A stretch of 64,000 nucleotides of DNA, taken from positions 2,976,001 to 3,040,000 of the forward strand of contig JAHWDD010000007.1 in assembly GCA_023897205.1 (NCBI GenBank). The letters are read 5' to 3'. Source of the stretch: Exophiala sp. HKRS030 (lineage: Eukaryota > Ascomycota > Eurotiomycetes > Chaetothyriales > Herpotrichiellaceae). The translations under genes and the position numbers were made by a program. The notes below the pieces were generated by a model. The model made no database searches and was not told where the DNA came from. It saw nothing but the letters and a program-made list of their open reading frames with translations. Below, one piece after another: positions 1-11,101 of this stretch (position 1 is its first letter; each line of letters starts with the position of its first letter).

Positions 1-551
1 TGATATTGAGCTCTGTCGATCAAGACTTGACTGTTGTCAATGGTATTACCAATGCCGGTGTAGGGCACAAAGAAGTGCGACGCCTGGAAGTAGGTGACAG
101 AGACGGCGCTGGTGGGACTGCAGACATAGATGGCCTGAGATCCGTAAAGATGCTGAGTGGAGGCGAAGAAGGCAAGACCAGGTGGAAGAGTATCAATGAT
201 GGCCTGCACACCGTCCAAGACACCGATGGGGTCTGAGTAGTTGGCCCGGGTGTTTGTTGTGAAAACCTTCCGCAGTGCTTCAAAATTGCGGCCGTCGATA
301 GCGAAAGCATAGATTGCCAGGGTCTGACGAATCGCCTCGACGGCAGCTACTTCTACCGAGGATGGAGCGGGGAACTGTGCCGCCAGAGACGAAAAGCTGA
401 TGGGCCCCGGTGAGAACCTGGGGCACCCGGCACCTGAGGTCGACGTTGAAGTTGTTGAGAAATCGGTGACAGTGCTGTTGGAGCTTTCAAGCTCGGCTGC
501 CAAACTGCAGGCAACAAGTGCCGCGATGCTGAAGATGTGGCCAAAACGCAT
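1..551 (-). CDS. Secreted SnoaL-like (NTF2-fold) protein, 3' part beyond window
   Basis: An open frame runs from an ATG at 551 to the window edge with no stop, so the C-terminus is missing. Residues 1-19 are a typical signal peptide (MRFGHIFSIAALVACSLAA). A Ser/Thr-rich stretch follows, then a segment of the SnoaL_4/NTF2-like type: a helix (VEAIRQTLAIYAFAIDGRN), a FEALRKVFTTNTRANYSDP block, a GVQAIIDTLPPG loop and a strand ending in TQHLYGS. In this family the fold forms a small cone-shaped pocket used by cyclases, dehydratases or binding proteins. The actual substrate cannot be read from sequence. The secreted location is inferred from the signal peptide. No intron is seen in the visible part. 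Confidence 0.85.
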   Translation of the reverse strand, partial: MRFGHIFSIAALVACSLAAELESSNSTVTDFSTTSTSTSGAGCPRFSPGPISFSSLAAQFPAPSSVEVAAVEAIRQTLAIYAFAIDGRNFEALRKVFTTNTRANYSDPIGVLDGVQAIIDTLPPGLAFFASTQHLYGSQAIYVCSPTSAVSVTYFQASHFFVPYTGIGNTIDNSQVLIDRAQY

Positions 552-2337
552 CGTCAATGCAGGACCACGTCTAGACTAGATCGCTAAGTAAGTCCGTGGG
601 GTTTAAGTGGTTTCGAATCGTCGAGAAATATCTCTGGAAGGTGAATACGAGGGACGCGCCTGGTGTTAGGGTCGAAAACAATATTGGCAGCACAGGATTG
701 GAGCAAATAAGAAATGAGTGAAACGGAAAACCAGGTGATTGAAGCAAAGGAAATGCTGATCTTGGAGCTTTCCAGAGTCTTTTACCTCCTTGCCCGCTCA
801 CGTATATGAAGTACAAATACCTAGGTTCGACAGGTTCAGCGAAATTGGGGCGCCGGGAGCACGACCGAAGCGACGTATTTTGAGGCATGGAAACCAGGAT
901 TACCGGGAATGAGCTTCCCTAATTTCCCTGGTTGGACTATGGCTCAAGGGTGTGAGGGATGATGAATCTAAGGATGGACTCGGAACTAGAATAAAGCCAA
1001 AACTCAGTCTCTCGACGTGATATTGATCTAGGCCTAATGAGGTTAGACAGATTGGCGTTAATCTGGCAAGCCATGCTTGCAGGCATTGGACAGCCTCGTC
1101 GTTTAGATGAAAATGTTTGGATAGTTCAAGCAGCAACATGCTAGCATCGTGTCTCGAAACCCTGAATTGACCCCCAAAACTGGACCCATTCTGCCAACAT
1201 CCAAGAATCACACTACTGTCAGGCCTGTACGCTATCTCCCGTACCTAATCCGTTATTCTTTTAGTTCAATCTCATTTATAATCCAAGGTAGGAGGTAGGG
1301 ATCATTATTTCGTCCGCCTGAGATCCCAGAGCTTGCACCAAGATTACCGGGGTGATCCTCGATGAAGCCAAGCCTTTTTGGGAAGCAACACCTTTCCACT
1401 TGCAAGACAAGGTGTGATTGCGAATACCACGCCTTGACACTCATATGCCATGATAGGTACGAGATCTACACACTCGACTTTAGTGCTGAATTTCCGGCTT
1501 TCTTGGTCGCTTCTGCCAGTCCTCGCTACATCATCGTCAGGCACAACAGAGAGTGGCAGGCACTAGTGCGTCTCCCCCTGAATTCCTGGCAGGAATGCGG
1601 CACTCGAGCAACAAGATACAGCAGGCCTGCGAAATCGGTTTCGTTGCCGTCTACATTTGTCTTGGTATGTCCAATCATACCTTGACTTGGCAATCATGGG
1701 TCGAATGCCAACTCTCTTCTAGAAGGTCTCTTTCCTTTCCTCTCTCTGTATTTGATTGTTCCAGAGCCCGCTGAGAGTAATGCTTCGGCGCGGGTTGTAG
1801 CAAATACATCTCGATCAACAATGCTTCGTGGTCTCTTTGGTGTCAATGTCCTTCTGTAGGCATGTGGTACTAAACCGCTTATTCAGACGCCGTCGTGGTG
1901 GAGAGCACGGGAAGGCTACGACTTTGTTCCACTTGGTGTCGTGCTAACCGAAACTACTCTGGGCCGCCGAAAGAGCGTGATGATACCAACTCCCTACTGT
2001 TGTAACCACTCCCGGTCATTCAAGCTTGGACTGCGTTGAATAGGCAAACGTTGAAACATTTGTGGTATGCAAGGTCCAGGAACTTGAGAAAACGCACGCA
2101 CAAAGTCTAAGTCTGAGGCATGTTCCGAACGTAAAGATCGCGGCGTCCTCAAACATCCGGTACTTTATGAACATGCTCAAGCCCATGAGCTCCTGTTTTT
2201 TTGTTGAGAAGCCGGACGGCATTGACAGTCGAAGTGAACAGCAACGTCAGTGGAGGCTCCATCTTCGTTGTATTAGCATTCGACCCGCCTGACTGTGTCG
2301 TCCTCCGCCATACAACAGACAGGTTCATGATAGGAAG
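552..2337. other. Intergenic region, nothing recognised
   Basis: About 1.8 kb between the divergent SnoaL-like and rhodopsin-like genes. Short open frames on both strands lack domains, plausible starts and splice continuity. It presumably holds both promoters. No RNA gene or repeat stands out. Confidence 0.6.
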
Positions 2338-3635
2338 ATGGCGGATGCTTCACCACCTCCTGTCTTTATCTCCAGACCTGCTCAGTCAGTAAGTTGAGCG
2401 CTCTGCATGCATTTTTGAAAAGCAGTAGCTGACCGAGACTCAATATAGGCACTCTTGTGGGTGGAGTTTGTTCTATGCTGCGGTTTCGTTGCATTCCGAA
2501 CCTTTGTACAATATCGTCACAACAAAAGACTCTTTAGCAATGACTGGTTGATCCTCTTTGCTCTATTATGCCACTTTGGCTCCGCGATCACGTCCCAATT
2601 TATGATACCACCAATGTATGAACTGGAATTACTCAAATACACTCTTGCAACTGGTGGCATCCCTCCAGCCAATGCAACACAGCGAGCAGAACTTTATCTT
2701 CGCTATCAGTTTGCAGTTCTTATAACCTTCTGGACGACGTGTATGATCCTTCACCGAACCAATTCCGCTTCCAAATACTAATCAACTTACAGTGTGGTCG
2801 GTCAAGTTCTCACTACTCTTCTTCTTCTGGCGCTTGTTTGAATCACTGCGAACACGCATGCGCATCTTTTGGTATCTCATGTGTTTCATCACTGGATCGA
2901 CATATCTAGTCACGGTCTTCCTTCAGCTTTTCGCTTGTGGATCGCCAGGCACTTTCTTCAAACTAGGCGAGGAGGGCTGTCACACACCCCGCCAGCTATA
3001 CATGTCGAATCTTGTGTTCCTCTTCTCGGCCGGAACAGACATCGCGTGCGACGTCTTACTGATCTTCATCCCTTTCCCGTTGCTCTGGAAGCTACAAATC
3101 AAAGACCGACAGAAGATTATCCTAGGATCCATATTCTTGCTTCCATTACTCCCTATCACCTTTGGAATACTGAGGTTAGTCTTTTGCAATCCGACAACTG
3201 GAACTGTGAACGTGATCAAATTCACCTTTTATCACATGCTTGAAAATACAGCAGGTACGAATCTCTTGTCCTCCTACTGCACCCTGCAACTGATACACCT
3301 CAGCAATCATAACGGCCTGCTTACCCTCCATGCGACTTTTCTTCCTCAAAAAGACGGGCAACACCACGCATCCATCACACCCCTATGCTGGTGGCCATGT
3401 CTACAGCAAACAGCGGTCACTTTTCACAAGCACAGTCCAGGGAGGCAGTCACCAAAATGCTATACCTCTCGACAATGTATACGATGCTCAAGGAGCAGGC
3501 GTCGATGCCGAGAGTCGGAATTCGGACGAGAGTAGGAGCCAAATCCTGCAAAAAGGAGTGATTGTTACCAGGGAATATCAAGTCAGTAATGTTCCTGCGA
3601 GGTCGAATGAAGAGATTGGGAAAGCAATATGGTAA
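2338..3635 (+). CDS. Rhodopsin-domain (Fung_rhodopsin / PTH11-related) integral membrane protein
   Basis: Four exons join in frame: 2338-2388, 2449-2740, 2793-3254 and 3304-3635, giving about 378 residues. The ATG at 2338 opens with MADASPPPVFISRPAQ. Hydrophobic helices follow one another (LLWVEFVLCCGFVAFRTFV, WLILFALLCHFGSAI, FAVLITFWTTLWSVKFSLLF and others). The family hallmark NLVFLFSAGTDIACDVLLI leads to IPFPLLWKLQIKDRQK. The last helix is split by intron 3 and ends in ITACLPSMRLFF, followed by a hydrophilic cytosolic tail of about 100 residues. This is the fungal rhodopsin-like family, often annotated as an integral membrane protein. Some members act as surface receptors, but function here is unknown. 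It lacks the N-terminal CFEM domain of true Pth11 receptors. Confidence 0.85.
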
Positions 3636-5844
3636 ATGACTTTACGAGAATGCGTTGTATTTGGATGAATTATGAAACCTGGACAAGGTGAGCAGGGAAT
3701 TCCTGAATCGTCGGCGTTCTGTAAAAATATTGGATTGCTGCACACTTTGTGCAGAATAGAGCAATGCTGGCGGAAAGTCCCAGACTCTGTCGTTTCATCA
3801 TTGTCCATGACACCAGTTATTCCAAGCTTAACTGATGATTTCCTGGCTTGTGGAGATCCAATATCTCTAGCTCCAAGCTTGGAACTTTTTCCTCCGATAA
3901 CATGACAGCTGCGAAGCACTTCGAGGAGTGGACCCAGTGACTCAGGGCCAGAACGGTGGATTTCGGCCAAAACATCAAGTCGAAATTGTGGCAGAAAGGA
4001 CATCGTGACATTATGTCCTCACAGCATATGTTGCAGGTCATGATATCTATACAGAGTGGTACGAGACTCATGAGTATTGGCGCTCCCACTTGGAGTTCTG
4101 ATATCGATTCTCAATCGATTGATTGACTTGAGCAGATGAGAATAGCCATCCCCTGTACTCACATTCTCAGCATTCCAAGACTCGATTCTGGCACGATCCC
4201 TTCAATTTTCAGCAATACAAAGTAGATCCTGCTTACAACTCTCCTCACGGACTGTGCCAGGGTGTTCGTCGGCATTAGTTAATTTTCTCTGAGCTAGTGA
4301 GTTTATTTTGAGCTGGGGGGATCATATCTTTCCGACAGCCCGAGAACATGGCGTCTTGAGGCTTCGAGTCTCGATATGCGAGGTACCTACGCAGTACTCA
4401 CTAGAGTCAAGGCAAGGCTCACAAAGGCGAGTACGTCTTTTTAGGAGACCTGACAGGAGCCTAGAACACGTTCACAGCAGGACATACTTTCGGGGAATCT
4501 CGGAGAATTGCTGCTCAAAACAACATGTCTTACGATTGCTCGGAGAGCATACCATACTCCTACCCCGTTTGTACCTATTGCTCCACAACTTCTGGTGGGA
4601 TGAGTACGGAGTAGTGTAGCCGGGACTGGCAGACCAGGCGTCCAAAGCTCTTCCTCATACGGAGTAATTAGCTTGTAGCTAAGTACTTGGCTCATAAGGA
4701 AATCAATGCCTAAGAATCGCCAACGGCCCGTCTCCGTTTCACAATGGATCCCATACTTTTCTTCGCCGTTGCGCCACAAGGTCATGTTGTAAGACCTAGC
4801 ACAAGGGAGCTGGGAGTATAAGGTTCGAGCTTCGTCCGTGGATCACGGGCGAAATGATTAGGTTCGAACCTACTTCTCTTAGTTGAGTACTTAGTTCATC
4901 GAGGAGAGCCTTGTCAGAAAGTCCACCCTTTGACTTACGCCTGGTAAACAAGGATCCGGATAGCCCATGTCTAGACTTTGCTCCGTCCTGCCTAAAATCC
5001 CTGGCCCCTGACTGGGGTTGACTTGGAGAAAGGCAAACAGCCTAGATAGGCACAAGAGCCGAGCCGGTTGGGCTTGAACCCTGACGCCCTCAGTGAAGAA
5101 CTGACATTTAACGGCAGCCTCGGCGACAGGGACCCGTTGTGGCTGGCACTGGTGACACTAGGAAGAATGGAAAGACCTTGTTCACGCTTCAGGGACGATG
5201 CAACTGCTCACAAACCGTGGCGCTGCACCACTGCCGCAGAGTGCCAGGCTACTAACCTCTACAGACTACAGGCTAATACAGGCTACGCCTCGATGGTCAA
5301 GGCTCTTTCAATTGCTTGCAATCTAGGATACGTCGGGCGTTCCTCGATCGATCGGCAGGTGGAGCCTAGCCTATCATCGAGCGAGCATCATGTTTGAAAT
5401 AGATCGTGATCCGTGAAACATTGGGTTGAAACGCTGTTTATTTTGGTCTTGATGCGAACATCAATTATAGTGGATTGGCAGTTTGGCTAGACTAAGTGAA
5501 AGACAAAAAGTGATGCGTACTAGGCGACAAAAAGATATATACCACGAGCGTAGATTGAGAAGGCTTGTGTAGGACTTCTGCCCAAGCAAAGATGTCGGTT
5601 GTGAATATCCAAGACTTGTAGCGCAATCAAGCTCAGTCCACCAGTGTGGAAACAAGTTACCGAGTCTTCGCTAACTATTGCAACAACAGCCATGGCGTAC
5701 CGGCAGCTCGTAGATCCTAGACGCCAAGTCGTCAGGCGGCTGAGATAAGTACCTTGGTACCCCTATCAGCTGAATTGAATGATAGACTACCAACCTCGAC
5801 CCCGACCCGCACATTCGGGCAATTTGCGTGATGTGAGAATTGGC
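3636..5844. other. Intergenic region with two TACGGAGTA motifs
   Basis: About 2.2 kb between the rhodopsin-like gene and the 3' end of the cupredoxin gene. No frame has a domain or splice-consistent model. It contains two copies of the dispersed TACGGAGTA motif and several short AT-rich stretches. GGTTCGAACC near 4860 looks like a tRNA B-box but has no cloverleaf around it. Confidence 0.55.
4605..4666. repeat. Two direct copies of the dispersed TACGGAGTA motif
   Basis: Exact 9-mers at 4605-4613 and 4658-4666. Further exact copies lie at 41260, 41647, 49853, 50117, 50322, 53511 and 58289, and one reverse-complement copy (TACTCCGTA) at 20813. All ten are intergenic. Confidence 0.8.
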
Positions 5845-6562
5845 TTAGGACATCAGCGCGAACCCGCCCGCGAGAACCCCAAATAGAAGGAGAGCATCAA
5901 CAATCAATGTGCCTCCAGCATTGGTTGAGTATGGGCCTGATGAAGCTGGAGTAGAGCTGGGAGTGCTGGACGCTGTTCCTGTAGGTGAGCTACCTGAGGA
6001 CGCACTGGAAGCAGATGTTGCCGCACTCGAGCTACTACTCGACTGTGAAGGAGTGCCAAAAACGCCACCTTGAACATTGGGCGGCGAGTTGCTTGAACCG
6101 GCATTTTTGGCCGCAGATTTGTATGCGTCCAATGTATTTCCCGAGGTCCTAGTGAAAATTCAGTATTCGTGAAACAGAGAGAACAGACAGCAGGAATTCT
6201 TACGGAGGATTGATGACCATCGCCATGCCAGCTTGGCAATGCCCAGGGGAACTGCAATATATCCAAAGAGTGTCGGAGCTATTCACTGTAACACTGAAAG
6301 TTGCTTTGTTGTTTGGAAATCCGCTGTAAATTCCAGTGTCGCTAATGGCCTGGCAAGGATTGTCGAAAGCAGACTGTGTGACTGAGTGTCCAGGAGTAAT
6401 GACGAATTCAATGACATCTCCTTCATCTGCAGTTATAGTGTCTGGCGAGAAGACAAGTCCGTTGGCTCCGACTGTGACCGTCTGCGTCTCTGCTTGTCCA
6501 TAGACATGGCTGAAAAGGAGGCTAGATAGGAAGGCGGACGTTATGAATTGCTTCATCATCAT
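5845..6562 (-). CDS. GPI-anchored serine-rich cupredoxin (extracellular serine-rich protein family)
   Basis: Two exons (6562-6204, 6148-5845) give about 220 residues. A signal peptide (MMMKQFITSAFLSSLLFSHV, then YGQ) is followed by a plastocyanin-like domain. Candidate type-1 copper ligands are the His of TPGHSVTQ, and Cys, His and Met in IYCSSPGHCQAGMAM. After the intron comes a low-complexity Ser/Thr/Ala region of about 60 residues. A small-residue site then precedes a hydrophobic tail (TLIVDALLLFGVLAGGFALM), as expected for GPI attachment. Such wall or membrane proteins are common in filamentous fungi. Roles in copper handling, redox or wall biology are suggested but generally unproven. 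The ATG at 6562 is followed by two more Met codons, so the exact start is uncertain by one or two residues. Confidence 0.88.
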
Positions 6563-7770
6563 GACTGGGGTTTGAGACGTGATTTGAAAGGATCACGGCA
6601 ATTTTCCTCTGACGACACGAAGAAGTGTTTGCTCGGGAGAGTTGCTCGAGTACTTATACTTCTGTTGGGGGGGGATTTTCGGCTCAGGATTGGAAGGTCA
6701 GGAAGGATGTCATGAAAGCAAATCTTGGTCTCACCTCCACGTACTTGTAGTAATTCGTCGTGATGTAACTTGACTGGTAGTTGCGTAGAACAACAATAAT
6801 CAAGCGCAGGAACATGATTCCTCTGACCATAGCGAACATCACCTTAGTTCCATTGCTATGGAGAAGTCGCTTTCTGCTTTAACATTGGTGAGTACCATAA
6901 ATAGGACACCACCACGATATGTGTGGTTGTTACAGCGAATGAGAGGCCGACGGTCCATTCCCGAAGCACGGGGATATACTCCTAGCATACGCACAAGCGG
7001 CCTACAGCCAGAAGAGGCAGCCGTCAGAAAGATGATTACAGTCGTGGATGCGAACGATAAATGATAAACACGCGTTCAAAGCGGCGCACGAGGAATAAAT
7101 GTGTCGCGGGACGGCTGTAAGCGGCAGCCGTTGACCATGTGAGCTTCAAGTTGGAAGAGGAAGAAGGAAGATCCGCGATGAGGGTAACGCGATTGGAGGA
7201 AGACTGAGCCTTTTTCTATTTTGAGGTTGCTGGATCTCTTCGTATACCCAGTTTGTCAGATCGTATCACGGCCATTAGCCGAAAGTTTGGGCTAGTCTTT
7301 GCCGGTGGTTTTCCGTTGATTTGTAGAACACAACAAAGGAATTGTGCATATCCATGACCGTGGGGTAGTCCTGGATCTAATGAGAGTTTATAATGCATCA
7401 GAAGTCTTTCAATCAATCAGAATGGATAGCTACCGTGTTGTTTGATTTGATCTTACTGGACTCCAACATGGATGTGGGATCGAGGAATGCTTCTTACTAA
7501 CATTGAACGGTGGAAGTTGAGATTAGTTCACACACGTGATCATGACGCGTGGTGCGCGTGGACTGCACGTGACACGAGCTTCCACTCCTCTTTTACGTGA
7601 CAACTTCAATATAATCAGTAGATATTTTTGTAATTAGTATTTAATTTCTCGGAGCGACACCGTGTAGAGTTGCCTCATCATCTGGAAGTCAACTACTCCA
7701 AATCCCCACTAACTTGTGCCAGGGATGTCAGCTATCCGGGCATGCCTGGGGTTCTCCTGATGGCAAAGCG
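6563..7770. other. Divergent promoter region between the cupredoxin gene and an unknown gene
   Basis: No coding sequence is recognised. The stretch 7530-7610 is rich in CACGTG and ACGCGT motifs just upstream of the gene at 7771. A run of nine G occurs near 6666-6674 in the cupredoxin promoter. Confidence 0.5.
7545..7572. promoter_or_regulatory. MluI cell-cycle box (ACGCGT) and CACGTG E-box upstream of gene at 7771
   Basis: ACGCGT at 7545-7550 is the core of the MCB element bound by MBF, which drives G1/S expression of replication and repair genes in yeasts. A CACGTGA E-box lies at 7566-7572. Both are about 200 bases upstream of the ATG at 7771. The sites are seen; their use is inferred. Confidence 0.4.
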
Positions 7771-8451
7771 ATGGTAAGATTCCACATGAATACCGTGGTT
7801 ATCAAATATCATCACATTGTGGATCTCCTGGAAGACCTTGTCCAAGCAGATCCATCGAACCCAACTGATCTCATCATCTGCTCATCAAGGATCGATTTCC
7901 TAGACCAGATCACCCCAGCACTACATGGCCACAGCGCCGATACTCCAACTGGGCTGGAAAACGACGAAGATCACCATGAGGCATCCATAACATCAGCCCA
8001 TGCATTCTTGGTACCTACCCTGGGTCTTCTGAACACCAGTCAGCATGTCAAGCTTGTATTTTGCCCGACGATCTCTGCCCTCCGAGGATATCTTGCAGGA
8101 TATGTCGGCAGTGCGTCCTTGCCGTCCACAAGTGGTGCTTCTCAGCTTGTCGTCCTCAATAACCTTGCTCTACACCACAAATCCTCCGAGTTCACGGTAC
8201 AGGGCCTTTCGCAGACGTTTGCAGCTATCGTATCGGCGGGGACTAGGTCAAGACGGCGTGTCAGGTTGGTCGAGTGCAAGGACGTTCACGAATCTAGCGG
8301 AGATGACCATGGGTCTGACCTTTGGAACAAACAAGTCCCTCTACTCAGCACTTCGGTCAAGATAGGCGAACAGGCAGCACGATGGGGTCGCCGTACCTTT
8401 CGTGTATCCAGGATCGCATCCAGGTGGTTCAAGTTCGAGGCGAGCACATGA
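7771..8451 (+). CDS. Conserved-looking protein of unknown function (possible RecA/Rad51-paralogue-like fold)
   Basis: A single frame of about 226 residues. I chose the first in-frame ATG, at 7771; a second ATG at 7786 (MNTVVIKYHHIVDLLEDL) is also possible. The pattern resembles a degenerate RecA-like core: a beta strand with acidic end (TDLIICSSRIDFLDQI), a long middle helix region, a hydrophobic strand (SQLVVLNNLALHHKS), and a C-terminal block with Val/Leu-Ser and WGRRTFRV..RWFKFE. That C-terminal block recalls small Rad51 paralogues such as those of the Shu complex (Psy3/Rdl1). No Walker A motif is visible. The upstream MCB box would suit a repair gene. Its 3' end converges on NUF2, with about 200 bases between the stops. 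The identification is tentative. Confidence 0.6.
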   Translation: MVRFHMNTVVIKYHHIVDLLEDLVQADPSNPTDLIICSSRIDFLDQITPALHGHSADTPTGLENDEDHHEASITSAHAFLVPTLGLLNTSQHVKLVFCPTISALRGYLAGYVGSASLPSTSGASQLVVLNNLALHHKSSEFTVQGLSQTFAAIVSAGTRSRRRVRLVECKDVHESSGDDHGSDLWNKQVPLLSTSVKIGEQAARWGRRTFRVSRIASRWFKFEAST

Positions 8452-8656
8452 AGGAATTGAATCAGGATATGGGCTCTTCGTCCACGAGGCAGATGAATAA
8501 AGGACAGCCTGGGTGTCTGAACGTACTTGATTGTCGGCCAAACGTTCTCGATACTAAACAAGACTCGCCAATCTCACACACACCCCACGGCACCTGGTAT
8601 ATCCAAACACGCACCCAACCAGAGGTTCATAACATCGTAAAGTTTGTCCTGCACAC

Positions 8657-10132
8657 TCATATACTCTGCTCCATTTCCGTAATGTACAACTTGATGTGGG
8701 ACTCAAGTTTGAGGTATTCTTCGTGCGCTGTATGCACTTCATTCTCGATATTATCCTTGAGATCAGCCATCTGTTCCGTGTTAGTTCATCAAGCCTAGCT
8801 CGAGTGAATGGAGGTACAGTACCTTTTTCTCTGTCTGCTCTATCCTCACTTTCCTCCTCTCCATGTCGCGGCCTTTCTCGGCGCGCTCTTCTCTCAGTTG
8901 CTTTTGAACTTCCCGTAACTCGTCCATGCGTGCCTTGTTAGCATCATCTCGGTCTTTGTGCTTTCTCCTGAGCTCTTCAATCCTCTCTTCCCACTTCTTC
9001 AATTGTCTCTGTAAAAGTTTCTCGTTCTGTTCCACTTCTCGTACGTTGTTTCCTCGTTCTGCTAAAGCGTCTCGATTCTTAGCCGCGCGAGCATCCTCTT
9101 CATCCTCTTTCTGCAACTCGACTGATATCTCTTCTAGAACCTTGACGCATGATTGGACATCATTCTGTACCACAGTAAAACTGTCTCCGGACGTTTGTAA
9201 TGCTCTGCTTCTCCGCTCCAGGTGGTCGATCTGAGCCTTTTCTCGTGCTAGATTTTCAGAAAGTTCCGCCAAAGCATCCTGTAGCGCAGCAGGGCTTTGT
9301 AACACATATGGCCGAAGCTTCTCGCTCTCCTGCCGTGCTCTAACCAGCCGTTCCGTTTTCTCCTCCAAAATAGCCTGCGCGCGCGCCTTGTCGGCTTTGG
9401 CTCGCTCAAGTTGCTCTGACACTCTCTCTTGACCTTTACGTAGCTCGAGAAGACGAGCCTTCAACTCATCGTTGCGCCGCACCTTTTCTTTGACGGCTAA
9501 TTCCATTGCTTTCCTGTTGCGCTTCATTTCTTCTAGTCTTTGCTCCATATCTTGGTTTTCTCCATACAGTGTTTCTATTCGTTCTTTTGTGCTTTCGGCT
9601 CTGTTGAAGTTGTCGTCGATGACATTCGTGTGTGTTTCACGGAAACGAACGAAGTTGATTGTATATGAGAAAATTCTGACAAGTCGGTCGTGTGTAGGGC
9701 GGACGAGATCATTGAAGGAGAAATCGTTGATTCCACACTGTTCCAACATGGTGCGCAGATGAACAAAGAAGCCCATAAGCAGTCTTGTCTCGACAGGAAC
9801 CAATTCAGGAAACTCGGCGCAGATATCTTCGGCAGCGGCTCGCATCGCGGGCTCGATGTTGTCTCTTGTCGCATTCATGACTAATTCCCCAAGATGCTCG
9901 AACACCATTTGTATGACTTGCGGGTTAGGTTTCTGTAGGTCAGAGACCTGGAAGGGAATGCCCATTTCGCTGATACACGATGCGATTTCTTTCTCAGACT
10001 GCGCCGACAATCAGTGAAGGGCATAGGGGAGGCATGGTTGAGACGTACCAGTCGCATGAAATCTGCGGGATCTTCCTCCTTCTTCTTCACTCGCACTTGT
10101 TGGTGCTGTGATGATCGATACTGTTGACTCAT
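8657..10132 (-). CDS. NUF2: Kinetochore protein Nuf2 (Ndc80 complex subunit)
   Basis: Three exons (10132-10049, 9998-8823, 8770-8657) give 457 residues. Nuf2 pairs with Ndc80 to connect centromeres to spindle microtubules. The N-terminal calponin-homology region is recognisable ([20 protein letters not shown], then [32 protein letters not shown] and [20 protein letters not shown]). From about residue 160 to the end the protein is coiled coil rich in Glu, Arg and Lys. The last exon, [12 protein letters not shown] to [11 protein letters not shown], carries the conserved C-terminus and is reached only by splicing out a 52-base intron. The ATG at 10132 (MSQQYRSSQ) is the conservative start; the frame stays open upstream, so a longer N-terminus is possible. 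Confidence 0.95.
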
Positions 10133-10304
10133 GACGAACGCTTGCGCAGGGTTCAATTCCAAAAGAGGTGGGCAATCGAAGTCGAGTAGACGATGTTGTA
10201 GTGCTGGTAAAGAAGAATCGTTACTCGCTGGCGGAGGCACAGTGTATGGGTATTGTTTACCATGTCCATAAGTGGTTAGCTCTAAAGTAGAGATCCGCCA
10301 TGAA

Positions 10305-10346
10305 TCACGTGATTTCTCGTCGATCTTGGTTTGCAGTCCACGTGAC
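10305..10346. promoter_or_regulatory. Two CACGTG E-boxes in the NUF2 upstream region
   Basis: The palindrome TCACGTGA at 10305-10312 and CCACGTGAC at about 10338-10346 lie roughly 170-215 bases upstream of the NUF2 ATG. These are binding sites of the bHLH (Cbf1/USF) type. The sites are seen; function is inferred. Confidence 0.35.
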
Positions 10347-10572
10347 CTGGAGGTCAGAAGCACAAGTGAATACGGATCTCCACACATGTTGTTTTGCACC
10401 ATTCTCCATCAGTATCAGGCTCCTACCTGAGGAGCTCCCAGGTGGAGATCAATGGTTCGAAGTCCGCACATAAGTGTACGACGTTCTTTGAACGGCGAGT
10501 CACAAAGGTAAGCCAGACAAGAGCGCCAAGGATGACATCTGGTTTGTACAGTCATTACGAACCCCGGCAGCC

Positions 10573-10875
10573 TTACTCCACTCCTTTGGGACAAGCTTGG
10601 TCTCCAGCTCGAGTCACCATGCTGCACAAGAGAGGTTTCTGGGGTACCCAACGAGAGAATGGTAGGTCGTAGCGAGTAAGAAGCTCCGACTCGGCAGGGT
10701 TGAAGCAAACGACCACAGAAGAGTTGTACTGGGGCCTAATTCGAACAGGAGAAATATCGCGATTTCCACCCCAACGTGGCCGAGGGTATTGCTCCTCCGG
10801 CTTGACAAGTTTCCACGAACCATAGCACATGCATAAATTAGACTTTGCAAATGGCCTCTCAGGAGGAAACCCCAC
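10573..10875 (-). CDS. Small open frame, 100 codons, doubtful
   Basis: A frame from ATG at 10875 to a stop at 10573. It has a balanced amino-acid composition and several segments that read like protein (CMCYGSWKLVKPEEQYPRPR, ESELLTRYDLPFSRWVPQKP) with mixed C/T wobble bases. No domain, signal peptide or splice partner is recognised. It could be a lineage-specific gene, a remnant or chance. It is kept because it is the only frame in this gap with coding-like texture. Confidence 0.25.
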   Translation of the reverse strand: MGFPPERPFAKSNLCMCYGSWKLVKPEEQYPRPRWGGNRDISPVRIRPQYNSSVVVCFNPAESELLTRYDLPFSRWVPQKPLLCSMVTRAGDQACPKGVE

Positions 10876-11101
10876 GGGGTAATGAAATTGATGCGGTGGA
10901 ATGATCTAGGCTGTCTTCCTGGCCCCATGGCTTTGGGCCGCGGATGTTGCCTCGGCCGCAAATACGCGGGGAGGGGTGGGCAGCGAGTGTTCTTTACACC
11001 CTCTAAAACCCAGCTGTCAAGTCTGTGATACGGGGCCAACAAAAGTGATTGTGACGCTTCACACTCAAATCTGGGCTCACGCCAACATTCTTATCTCAAA
11101 G

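Larger units (their letters stand above)
10133..11101. other. Intergenic region between NUF2 and the bZIP gene
   Basis: Contains both promoters and one small open frame (10573-10875, minus) that is listed separately. No repeat or RNA gene recognised. Confidence 0.45.

Noticed and set aside
4801..4885. GGTTCGAACC near 4860 as a possible tRNA B-box
   Set aside because: No matching A-box, acceptor stem or anticodon stem could be folded on either strand; the palindrome alone is not enough.
10133..10402. N-terminal extension of NUF2 to 10402
   Set aside because: The frame is open but the residues look unlike known Nuf2 starts; MSQQYRSS at 10132 gives the expected length.
10614..11042. 142-codon minus-strand frame upstream of the bZIP gene
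   Set aside because: Overlaps the more coding-like 10573-10875 frame in another phase, and shows no domain; probably chance.
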